A DNA stretch of 64,000 nucleotides, taken from NCBI RefSeq assembly GCF_052055875.1, contig NZ_CP170508.1, positions 1,302,001 through 1,366,000 on the forward strand, in the 5' to 3' direction. Positions 31,610 through 38,728 of this stretch are shown piece after piece. A program made the translations under genes and the position numbers. Under the pieces are notes generated by a model. That model did not search any database. It had not been told where the DNA came from and saw only the letters and a program-made list of their open reading frames with translations. Within the stretch, counting starts at the first letter, position 1; every line of letters starts with the position of its first letter. The DNA is from Methanosphaerula subterraneus (GTDB lineage: Archaea; Halobacteriota; Methanomicrobia; Methanomicrobiales; Methanospirillaceae).

Positions 31610-31721
31610 GCCGGCGCCGAAGAGGACCGCCAGGACGACCTGATCGGGGGCCTTCGTCCGGCGGAAGATCCGGTCCCCGACGGTGAAGAGGTAGCCGCTG
31701 GAGACGAGGGCCTCCCCGACG
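31608..31721 (-). pseudogene. Fragment B of a second anion-transporter gene copy
   Basis: About 113 bases matching 29061-29174 of the intact transporter gene with about seven differences by eye. It covers the region encoding the second and third membrane segments. It begins AGGCCGGCGCCGAA, nearly the same 14 bases that end fragment A, and it is collinear with A, so A and B are two halves of one copy. Confidence 0.7.
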
Positions 31722-31818
31722 GCGTGGCGCCGCTTTTCCCGATGGTATTCGCGAATGGTACCGACGCCGACGCCTGTTGTTCGGGGTTTAAGTTATCCGG
31801 AGTAAGATTATCTTTTCA

Positions 31819-33999
31819 ATGTGTCCGCTTCCATCAACTTTCACCTCTGCCTCTTCGAGTGAACAAGCATCGGAGTTGGAGGGGTCCATTCCAGTACTTA
31901 CGCCGGATAGACCCTTGAATAACCCTGCAGATGATCTCTTCGGTAGCGCTCCATATGCGAAGGTTCTTGCCCGGGGGATTCTGGGGATGTTCAACCCAGA
32001 TGGATTCGTTGTTGCCCTTCATGGACCGTGGGGCTCAGGGAAGACGACGCTTCTCAATTTTACCCGATGTTACTTGGAAGATCCCGATCAATCAGAGCAC
32101 GATCCCATCACAATCATCGATTTTAATCCTTGGTGGTTCTCAGGGAGGGAGGATCTGACTCGACAATTCTTCGCAAATTTTTCAAATGGTCTTAGCGATC
32201 AGGGAAAGACTGCGCTCTCTCTTGCAAAAGCATTGGGTGAACTAGGAAATGCCTTTTCGCCAGTTCGTTTTCCGATCGGAACAGTGATAGATGAGTTAAG
32301 GGGGTGGCTTGATCAGGATAAGAAAAATATACGGACGCTTAAAAACACCATCGCCGATGAGATCATAAAGCTCGGCCGTGTCCTCATCATCATTGATGAT
32401 ATTGACAGATTAACACCCTCGGAGACGCGGGAGATCTTTCAGGTAATCAAGGCGATTGGAGATTTTCCGAATGTCGTCTATCTCCTTGCCTACGATCCTA
32501 AGATAATCCTAGCATCGATCAAGGAACCATTACAATACTCTGCTGAGGACTATCTGGATAAAATCATTCAGTGTTCCTTCGATCTACCAAGTCCCACCCC
32601 GCGGGATTACCTCTTGTTATTTGAAGGTAATTTAAAAGAGATACTCGTCCCTAGCGATTACCAACTCCTCGGTCAAGACCGTGGAAAAAATATATTATCG
32701 TATATAATATCGATGAATAGTTCTCCCAGAAAAATCAAACGCTTAATAAATTCGATGCGATTGTCGTATCCCGCGGTGATGGGAGAAGTTAACCCTGTGG
32801 ATTTCGTAGCCATTGAGACAATCCGAATACGATTTCCAGTTATTCATAGCATTATTCAGAGAAACGGCTCCCTTTTTTACTCTGTGAATAGTTATTCACG
32901 CACTGGAAAAAACGCTAGAATAATCCTCGATCGCGCACTGCAGGACGCCATCAGCGACAAGGACGATGACACTTATCGTCTTGTAAAGAACCTTATCGAA
33001 GAGTTGTTCCCGGCTATTAACTCCTCCCAAAACGAACCAGATGGCAACCCAGTACCCAATGATTACGACCTTCTCCGAGATCGCAGGATATGTACACCTC
33101 AAAATTTCCCGACGTATTTCCGTTGGTCAATACCAATAAATACACTATCCAACAGGGATTTCGATACAATTATTGCTCTGGAAGAAATAGATGAGATCGA
33201 AGAAAAACTGATAGAATTTTCATCGAACATCGAAGTTCTTATTACATTTCTCAATCTTTTCCTCGCTCATAATAAGGAAATATCTATAAAGGCAGCCAAG
33301 TTATTTTTTTCCGCACTCTTGAATGTTGGTGATGATCTCTTCGTCCAGATAACTGGAGATAGAAAATACCCAAGCCTTAAAATTGGCTCGAATTATATTC
33401 CGGTCATCCTATTTATTTTATTAAATCGGATCAAAGAAGATGCTTGTCTTGAAATCATCCTTGGGTCAATGGAGAACAGTCGCTCCCTCTTGATGATATC
33501 TATTCTCACTCATGACCTGGGGACTCAACATGGCAAATATGGAGTGGGGGCGCCCATGGATGAAAAGGATCGTACATTATCAACCGATGATTATCTGAAA
33601 CTTGAGCAGACCGTTTCACGGAAGATTCAATCTGCAGCTCTTGATGATAGGACACTACTCGATACTCCCTCGCTCAATGTTGTCCTTGATGTATGGCGTA
33701 CCACATCACCTTCAGATGGAGAGATGAGAAGATCTTGGGCAGATAAAATTATCAATAGTTCGGAAACCTGTATCCAATTTCTTGAGGGGATGCACCAGCG
33801 CGAAATTCTCAATCTCGGCCACCAAACCAACGGGCCTATAGAGTACCTTACTTTTGATTTCCATGTTTTGCAGGATTACGTTGAGATGCCCCGCCTTATT
33901 AGCATCGTCAATAATCTCCTCTCAGGAACTACCTTGAGAGCAACAGAAAAAAGGACCCTAATTGCCTTTATTAGATATGCAGAAAAAGCGGGTTTCTAG
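31819..33999 (+). CDS. KAP-family P-loop NTPase
   Basis: A 726-residue protein of the KAP (Kidins220/ARMS-PifA) NTPase family. It has Walker A GPWGSGKTT (69-77), FNPWWFSGREDLTRQFF (the KAP motif after strand 2), and Walker B VLIIIDDIDRL (188-198), followed by TPSETREIFQVIKAIGDFPN. The usual membrane-helix insertion is not evident, so it is probably soluble. The C-terminal 350 residues are unassigned. The gene is clearly AT-richer than the chromosome around it (AAT, ATA and TTT codons are frequent), so I infer horizontal transfer. The founding bacterial KAP protein, PifA, excludes phage T7, so a defence role is possible. The start at ATG 31819 lacks a clear ribosome site. Confidence 0.82.
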   Translation: MCPLPSTFTSASSSEQASELEGSIPVLTPDRPLNNPADDLFGSAPYAKVLARGILGMFNPDGFVVALHGPWGSGKTTLLNFTRCYLEDPDQSEHDPITIIDFNPWWFSGREDLTRQFFANFSNGLSDQGKTALSLAKALGELGNAFSPVRFPIGTVIDELRGWLDQDKKNIRTLKNTIADEIIKLGRVLIIIDDIDRLTPSETREIFQVIKAIGDFPNVVYLLAYDPKIILASIKEPLQYSAEDYLDKIIQCSFDLPSPTPRDYLLLFEGNLKEILVPSDYQLLGQDRGKNILSYIISMNSSPRKIKRLINSMRLSYPAVMGEVNPVDFVAIETIRIRFPVIHSIIQRNGSLFYSVNSYSRTGKNARIILDRALQDAISDKDDDTYRLVKNLIEELFPAINSSQNEPDGNPVPNDYDLLRDRRICTPQNFPTYFRWSIPINTLSNRDFDTIIALEEIDEIEEKLIEFSSNIEVLITFLNLFLAHNKEISIKAAKLFFSALLNVGDDLFVQITGDRKYPSLKIGSNYIPVILFILLNRIKEDACLEIILGSMENSRSLLMISILTHDLGTQHGKYGVGAPMDEKDRTLSTDDYLKLEQTVSRKIQSAALDDRTLLDTPSLNVVLDVWRTTSPSDGEMRRSWADKIINSSETCIQFLEGMHQREILNLGHQTNGPIEYLTFDFHVLQDYVEMPRLISIVNNLLSGTTLRATEKRTLIAFIRYAEKAGF

Positions 34000-34126
34000 A
34001 TGGACGTTTTTAATAGATTAGATTGATGATGCTAGACTGCGCTTGGGACTATGTAGGAGGGGGACCAGAAGAAAGCGTAACAGCAAACGGCAGTTCACAA
34101 TACGACCGCTCACCCCCTGCATCATA

Positions 34127-34861
34127 TCAGTCAAAAGGGAAACGGCCGGCGATCTCCCCTCGCACTGCCGGACGGCCAGGGGATCGGTCACCCCGTACTC
34201 CGCACAGACGACCCCGGCATCCCGCCCCCACAGCACCTCGTGGATGATCGTCCCCTTTGTCGTACCGTCGACCCCAGGCAGATGGCGTCGACACGACCCA
34301 CTCATGAGTAGGAGACCATCCATCCGTCTTCTCCAGTTCCGATACCAAGGATACCCGTTCCAGAGCTGTGGCCGCCAGCTCCTGAACATTTTCAGCAACT
34401 GCCTGTTGTTTACAGCATGTTTGCAGCAGACTTACAGCAGTTGCTGTAAGTTTACTGAGGCTGTCACGGTTCCGGTTCTGCAATTGAGCGTCTTCAGACG
34501 ACTTTTCATGTTTACTTACAGCAGATGGCGAATAACGGGGACACACACACGGATCGGCACTTGCGATCGGTGAGGTCTGTGTGTTCTTCAGATCTGCTGT
34601 AAGTAGAGTATGCTCATTATGTACGCAAGAAGATCTAACAGTATCTCCGCCATTGACCGCCGGATCTGGCTCCGGCTTATTTACAGCAACTGCTGTAAAC
34701 GTGCTGTAAGTCTGCTGTAACTGCTGTAAGTCACTACCATCCGAATCCGGGTCGTGGTTGTCATCCGGCGAGAGCCAGACCAGGCCGCCCCGTGACCGGG
34801 GGAACAGTTCTCCCGGTTGAACGTGAACGCCATCATCCGCCGCCGAACCGATCCGCCGGCT
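34127..34861 (-). pseudogene. Decayed reading frame of unknown family
   Basis: On the minus strand this frame stays open for 245 codons from just below a TGATGA pair at 34862-34867, with no normal start near its beginning. Parts look like protein (GELFPRSRGGLVWLSPDD; AENVQELAATALERVSLV). At about 34275 the protein-like signal jumps to another frame (GTTKGTIIHEVLWGRDAGVV, about 34085-34275), as expected from a frameshift. I do not recognise the family. It contains the TTACAGCA repeats, which in one orientation read as LTA or LQQ. Confidence 0.3.
34410..34730. repeat. Cluster of nine 8-bp TTACAGCA motifs in both orientations
   Basis: TTACAGCA occurs at 34410, 34432, 34516 and 34681, and its complement TGCTGTAA at 34442, 34595, 34691, 34702, 34713 and 34722 (ten sites counting both strands, several with an extra flanking C/G). 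Two pairs form close palindromes with a 2-base centre: 34431-34450 and 34680-34699. Another pair forms a perfect 14-bp inverted repeat, 34513-34526 and 34592-34605. One such octamer is expected about once in 30 kb, so this is not chance. An operator array, iteron-like origin or recombinase site are all possible. Confidence 0.7.
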
Positions 34862-35488
34862 TCATCAGGTGCACGTCACCCCCTTATCAGAAACGTGCCG
34901 GCCTTTCGCACAACTCGCCGGCACGACCGCCGTCCCCCAATGCAAGAACCAGTCGTTAGGTGGCACAGGTTCTCTCACCCATGGTGATCCACATCTGCAC
35001 CTTTGTCATAATCCAGGGCCGAAATGGCCGTGGATTTGTACAGTACGCGTACACGTATTTCGGTAAAGTCCTTCATGAGAGGTACCTGGAAAAGTTTGCC
35101 GAAATACGTGTACGCGTACTGTACACGTGTACGCCCGTCAAGCAGGATATGACACCTCAAATCTCCCGCCCCCGGGCCGGCGCCCCCGTGGCACAGGCCG
35201 GCTTCCCAGCGGCGCCAGTGGTATGCATACAGAGAGCTCTGTGGGATAAAGTGAAGACCCCGCCACTCGGAAGATGGTCGACGGATCGGGAGAGCCCCGA
35301 TCTAAAACTCTAATAAACCGGGTCGACAACATCTAATCACAGGCATACCGGTGATAGGGCACATGCCGGCAGGTGCGGCCTGAGCGTCCCCTGCACAAAA
35401 AACGGCCGTGTCACGTCCACGTACGGGATCAGAGATCGGCTCTCCGGGGCCTCTGCGGAATGCGCAGAACACCACACAGAGGAATGAG
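34862..35488. other. Gene-free stretch of the island
   Basis: About 630 bases between the decayed frame and the small gene at 35489. The short frames found have no motif or ribosome site. The only structure I see is the long inverted repeat at 35037-35125. Confidence 0.45.
35037..35125. repeat. 31-bp inverted repeat with 27-base loop (large hairpin)
   Basis: The arm at 35037-35067 pairs with 35095-35125 at 30 of 31 positions; the first 27 bases from TGTACAGTACG to ATTTCGG match perfectly. The arms are full of GTAC and CGTACACG steps, so they are internally palindromic too. No transposase or integrase is nearby and there is no T-tract, so it looks like neither a simple terminator nor an IS. 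Confidence 0.8.
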
Positions 35489-35707
35489 ATGAAGATGATA
35501 GAGTACCAGGGCGAGTTTGGTCATTTTGAAGGCGGGGCCTGGATCCCCCGGTTCGAGACAGTGAGAAGGTCGATCGGAGATAATGAACAGTATCTCCGGG
35601 GTGCACGCCTCAAAGAGACACCCGGAGAGTGTCTGGGGCGGTATTTCACCATCTACAAGCAGTTGGTCACCATGGAAGCAGAGGGACAGAATCAGAATGT
35701 CAGGTGA
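35489..35707 (+). CDS. Small hypothetical protein
   Basis: A 72-residue protein from ATG 35489, with AGAGGA five bases upstream. The sequence (GEFGHFEGGAWIPRFETVRR, LKETPGECLGRYFTIYKQLV) has a composition like a real soluble protein, but I recognise no family. The window carries no partner gene beside it; the convergent response-regulator gene ends just downstream. Confidence 0.45.
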   Translation: MKMIEYQGEFGHFEGGAWIPRFETVRRSIGDNEQYLRGARLKETPGECLGRYFTIYKQLVTMEAEGQNQNVR

Positions 35708-35754
35708 GAACTGCGCAGGGGCCGGCGCAGCATTCTTCTTCTAGAAAACGTGGA

Positions 35755-35775
35755 ATAGCCGGAGAAACCGGCTAT
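35755..35775. terminator. Hairpin between convergent genes
   Basis: ATAGCCGG and CCGGCTAT form a perfect 8-bp stem around AGAAA. It overlaps the response-regulator stop codon and may end transcripts from both sides. There is no strong T-tract. Confidence 0.4.
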
Positions 35776-36227
35776 GACCCTTCCTGCGGGGGCTGGTTGA
35801 TCAGATGCCAGTACATCGCCATCTCCCGGATCACATCAGCAAACTCCTCAAAGTCGACCGGCTTTACAATATAACTGTTGACGCCGAGGCGGTAACTCTC
35901 CGCGATATCCCGTTCCTGATTTGATGAGGTCAGCATCACCACAGGGACGGTCAGCAGACCGGGATCCCCCTTGATCCTTTTGAGCACCTCAATCCCGTCG
36001 ACCTTGGGCAGTTTCATATCCAGCAGAATCACCTTCGGCTTCTTCTCCAGGTTCCGACCCGCATACCGTCCCCTGCCGAAGAGATAGTCCAGTGCCTCTT
36101 CACCGTCCCAGACGACCAGCACCTTTCCCGGCAGGTTGCACCACCGGAAGACATGGAGGATCAACTCCACGTCATGGGGATTGTCCTCGATGAGGAGGAT
36201 CTCAACATCCTCGGTATTCTCATTCAT
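35772..36227 (-). CDS. Single-domain response regulator (Rcp1-like receiver)
   Basis: A 151-residue stand-alone receiver domain. It has the acidic pair in LLIEDNPHDVEL, the phospho-acceptor Asp in VILLDMKLPKVDGIEVL, MLTSSNQERD and the Lys of YIVKPVDF. The start ATG 36227 (MNENTEDVEILLIED) overlaps the kinase stop codon by 8 bases, which fits translational coupling; the longer frame from 36266 runs into the kinase gene. The extended segment between beta-2 and the Asp (ALDYLFGRGRYAGRN) is typical of the phytochrome-partner type. Output is by protein contact, not DNA binding. Its partner is the kinase upstream. Confidence 0.93.
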   Translation of the reverse strand: MNENTEDVEILLIEDNPHDVELILHVFRWCNLPGKVLVVWDGEEALDYLFGRGRYAGRNLEKKPKVILLDMKLPKVDGIEVLKRIKGDPGLLTVPVVMLTSSNQERDIAESYRLGVNSYIVKPVDFEEFADVIREMAMYWHLINQPPQEGS

Positions 36228-38529
36228 GCATACCACCACCATTGAGGGTGAAATAGAAGGTCGCACCCTTATCGACCGCTGACCGGGTCCAGATCGTGCC
36301 CCCGTGCCGCTCGACGATCCGCTTCACGATGGCCAGCCCCACACCGCTCCCCTGATACCTCTCTTTATGGGAGAGTTGCCGAAAGACCCCGAAGAGCGAA
36401 CCGGCGTACTGCATATCAAAACCGACGCCGTTGTCCCTGACATAATAGACCACCTGGCCGTTGTCGACGAATGAACCGACCGTGACCTCTGCCGGCCGCC
36501 GATCCCGCGTGAACTTCAGGGCATTGGAGAGGAGGTTCACAAAGACCTGGCGGAGCAGGGTTGGATCGGCCAGGCAGTCAGGCATCTCCTCGACCCGGAT
36601 CTCAACATCCCGCCCTTCCATCTCCTCCTTCAACTCCTCAAGGCTGCTCTGGACCAGGTCCGCTGGAGAGACCCGCTGCTTGTCCAGCGCCTGCCTCCCG
36701 ATCCGCGAGAACCGGAGGAGATCGTTGATCAGCGAATCCATCCGCTGCGCACTCTCCCGGATCACCTGCAGGTACCGCTGCGCCTCATCAGGCAGGGCGG
36801 GACCATAGGTGTCCTTCAGAATGAACGCATACCCGTCGATCGCACGGAGGGGCGACCTGAGATCATGGGAGACCGAGTAACTGAAGGACTCCAGGTCCCG
36901 GTTGACCGCCTCCAGCTGGCTGGTCCGTTCGATGACCCGCTGCTCCAACTCCTCGTTGAGCCGGCGGTTCTCCGCCTCGGCCTCCTTCTGCCTGGTGATG
37001 TCCTGGCCGGCAGCAAAATACTGGACCAGGCGGTCGGCAGCGACATCCCATACCGGGAGCGTGCGATGGCTCAGCCAGCGGGTCTCCCCCGACCGGGTCA
37101 TGATCCGAAACTCACTCCGGTAAGGCTGGTTCTTAAAGAGGAGACTCATATGCTGCCTGTAGACCTCCCGATCATCAGGAAATATCGCCGACTCAACCCC
37201 CCCGGCCTGGAGCAGTTCCTCCCTGGGGATACCCAGAATCCGCTCAAATGCACCAGTTGCCCAGACCAGCGACGAGACGCCCCCGGAGTCGACAGCGACA
37301 CAGTAGGCATAATCGGAGATCAGGTCTGAAGTGACCCGGTAGCGTTCCTCGCTCGCGGTCAGATGGGACTCGCTCTCCTGCAGCTTGGAGATCGTCTCCT
37401 TGAGCGTGCGGACCATCGTATTGGTGCTCTCCTCCAGAACCCGGAACTCATGGGCCGGGGAGGAGGAGACCGTATGGTCGAGGTCGCCCTTCGCGATGGC
37501 GTCCACGTCCCGGACGATCCCCTCGATCGGCCGGGTCAGGTGACGGGAGATCATCACGGCCCCGATTGAACTGAAGACCAGCGCGAGCAGGGCCACCTGC
37601 AGGTGAAAGAACACAAGGTCCTGGAGCGTTCTCCGGATCTGATCATTCGAATAGGTGAGTTCGACGATCCTGCTCGTATCCGAACTATACGGGTCGGTGC
37701 TGAGATTGATGTACAGGTACCGGGTCTTCCCCCCACTGGCCGGGTCGATGAACTCCAGGTTCTTCTTCTCCAGAAGAATGGCATCGAGGGTGGCATTGAG
37801 GGCTTCATCGGGTTCAAATGCCTTATTTCCAATCAGGCGTTTCGTTGGTGAGAATATGCGAAGGTTCTCGACAGCCGGGTTATACTGGGTGATCTCTGCT
37901 ATCAGCTCAGAGTACCGGAGTTGCTGTCGTGTCTCTGTAAAGAGTTCACTCTCCATTCCCAGTTCCAGCACATAGCGATGATCAGGGGTGGGCATGTAGG
38001 CATACTTCCGCAATGCCCCGTTTCCGGACTCCTGAACCACGCGGTCGGGGAAGAAACCCTGAGAGGCTCTGATCAGGTTCAGAGATTGATAAAATTCAGG
38101 GCTTGTCTTCTGAAAGTCCAGACCCAATTCTTTAGGATAGGTCGTATACTCGATAACCCCATCCGCGTTGATCACATACAGGTCGACCTGGGAGGAGATC
38201 CTGCTCTTGACAGCGTTCAGATCCATCCGGGAGGGGTCACGCCCGGATCGTTCATACTCCTCCATAAATGGGACAAACCCATCCTTCATCTGCTGGTTGA
38301 ACGAGTCGTCGAAGAGTTTAAAACCGATGTCAGTCAGGTGGACTGCATTGATCAGGTAATACTCGGTCTGCTCTTCAGAAGCCAGCAGGTTTCGCCGGGA
38401 GGTCTGTTCGGCATTCAGGTAGTCGACGACCGTGATCCCGACAACGACAAGAAGGATCAGGGCCACTATCAGGATCAGGACATAATGAGCAAAGGGCCGG
38501 TGCCTGAGAGAGAGACGCAACCTATCCAC
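36220..38529 (-). CDS. Membrane histidine kinase (extracellular sensor, HAMP, PAS, HisKA, HATPase)
   Basis: A 769-residue kinase. Membrane segments at about 16-38 (YVLILIVALILLVVVGITVV) and 308-332 flank an extracellular sensor of some 270 residues with PDHRYVLELGM and YNPAVENLRIFSP. A HAMP domain (HLTRPIEGIVRDVDAIAKGD) and a coiled segment lead to one PAS domain (about 400-525). HisKA has YSVSHDLRSPLRAIDGYAF, and HATPase_c has NLLSNALKFT, YVRDNGVGFDM and GVGLAIVKRIVERHGG. Its stop overlaps the receiver gene, so the two form a two-component pair. The extracellular part resembles a Cache-like sensor, so a small organic ligand is likely. Confidence 0.92.
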   Translation of the reverse strand: MDRLRLSLRHRPFAHYVLILIVALILLVVVGITVVDYLNAEQTSRRNLLASEEQTEYYLINAVHLTDIGFKLFDDSFNQQMKDGFVPFMEEYERSGRDPSRMDLNAVKSRISSQVDLYVINADGVIEYTTYPKELGLDFQKTSPEFYQSLNLIRASQGFFPDRVVQESGNGALRKYAYMPTPDHRYVLELGMESELFTETRQQLRYSELIAEITQYNPAVENLRIFSPTKRLIGNKAFEPDEALNATLDAILLEKKNLEFIDPASGGKTRYLYINLSTDPYSSDTSRIVELTYSNDQIRRTLQDLVFFHLQVALLALVFSSIGAVMISRHLTRPIEGIVRDVDAIAKGDLDHTVSSSPAHEFRVLEESTNTMVRTLKETISKLQESESHLTASEERYRVTSDLISDYAYCVAVDSGGVSSLVWATGAFERILGIPREELLQAGGVESAIFPDDREVYRQHMSLLFKNQPYRSEFRIMTRSGETRWLSHRTLPVWDVAADRLVQYFAAGQDITRQKEAEAENRRLNEELEQRVIERTSQLEAVNRDLESFSYSVSHDLRSPLRAIDGYAFILKDTYGPALPDEAQRYLQVIRESAQRMDSLINDLLRFSRIGRQALDKQRVSPADLVQSSLEELKEEMEGRDVEIRVEEMPDCLADPTLLRQVFVNLLSNALKFTRDRRPAEVTVGSFVDNGQVVYYVRDNGVGFDMQYAGSLFGVFRQLSHKERYQGSGVGLAIVKRIVERHGGTIWTRSAVDKGATFYFTLNGGGMHE

Positions 38530-38580
38530 CCACTGGTATCGTCGACTGTTATCTATGGGACCTTATGATCCCGTATGGGC

Positions 38581-38613
38581 CCTATGAGGGCCTTCGGATC
38601 GACCTCTCATAGG
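38581..38613. repeat. 8-bp inverted repeat in the divergent kinase/HTH-PAS promoter region
   Basis: CCTATGAG at 38581-38588 is mirrored by CTCATAGG at 38606-38613. Related steps (GGGCCCTATGAGGGCC, GGTCGGTCACCTA) surround it. This could be an operator for the divergent genes; no binding data exist. Confidence 0.4.
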
Positions 38614-38698
38614 TCGGTCACCTATTTAATATCCACATGCCGTGTCTTCTCGCGCAATCCCGGATCCTGCACAGGGTTGTTTGAGCCCTTTTGAGAAA

Positions 38699-38708
38699 TC
38701 TTAATATC
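38699..38708 (+). promoter_or_regulatory. TATA box of the HTH-PAS gene
   Basis: TCTTAATATC is centred about 26 bases before ATG 38729, which predicts a leaderless mRNA. An alternative box CCTATTTAATAT is at 38621-38632. Confidence 0.5.
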
Positions 38709-38728
38709 AGGAGAGATGCTCTCTGCAG

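Noticed and set aside
31355..31918. A 187-codon plus-strand frame covering the mutase and transporter fragments
   Set aside because: It is antisense to the fragments and runs out of frame into the KAP start; no domain seen.
34410..34730. CRISPR array
   Set aside because: Copies are in both orientations, only 8-9 bp long and irregularly spaced, and no cas genes are present.
35037..35125. Insertion-sequence end
   Set aside because: No transposase reading frame and only one such structure in the window, and both arms lie 27 bases apart rather than flanking a gene.
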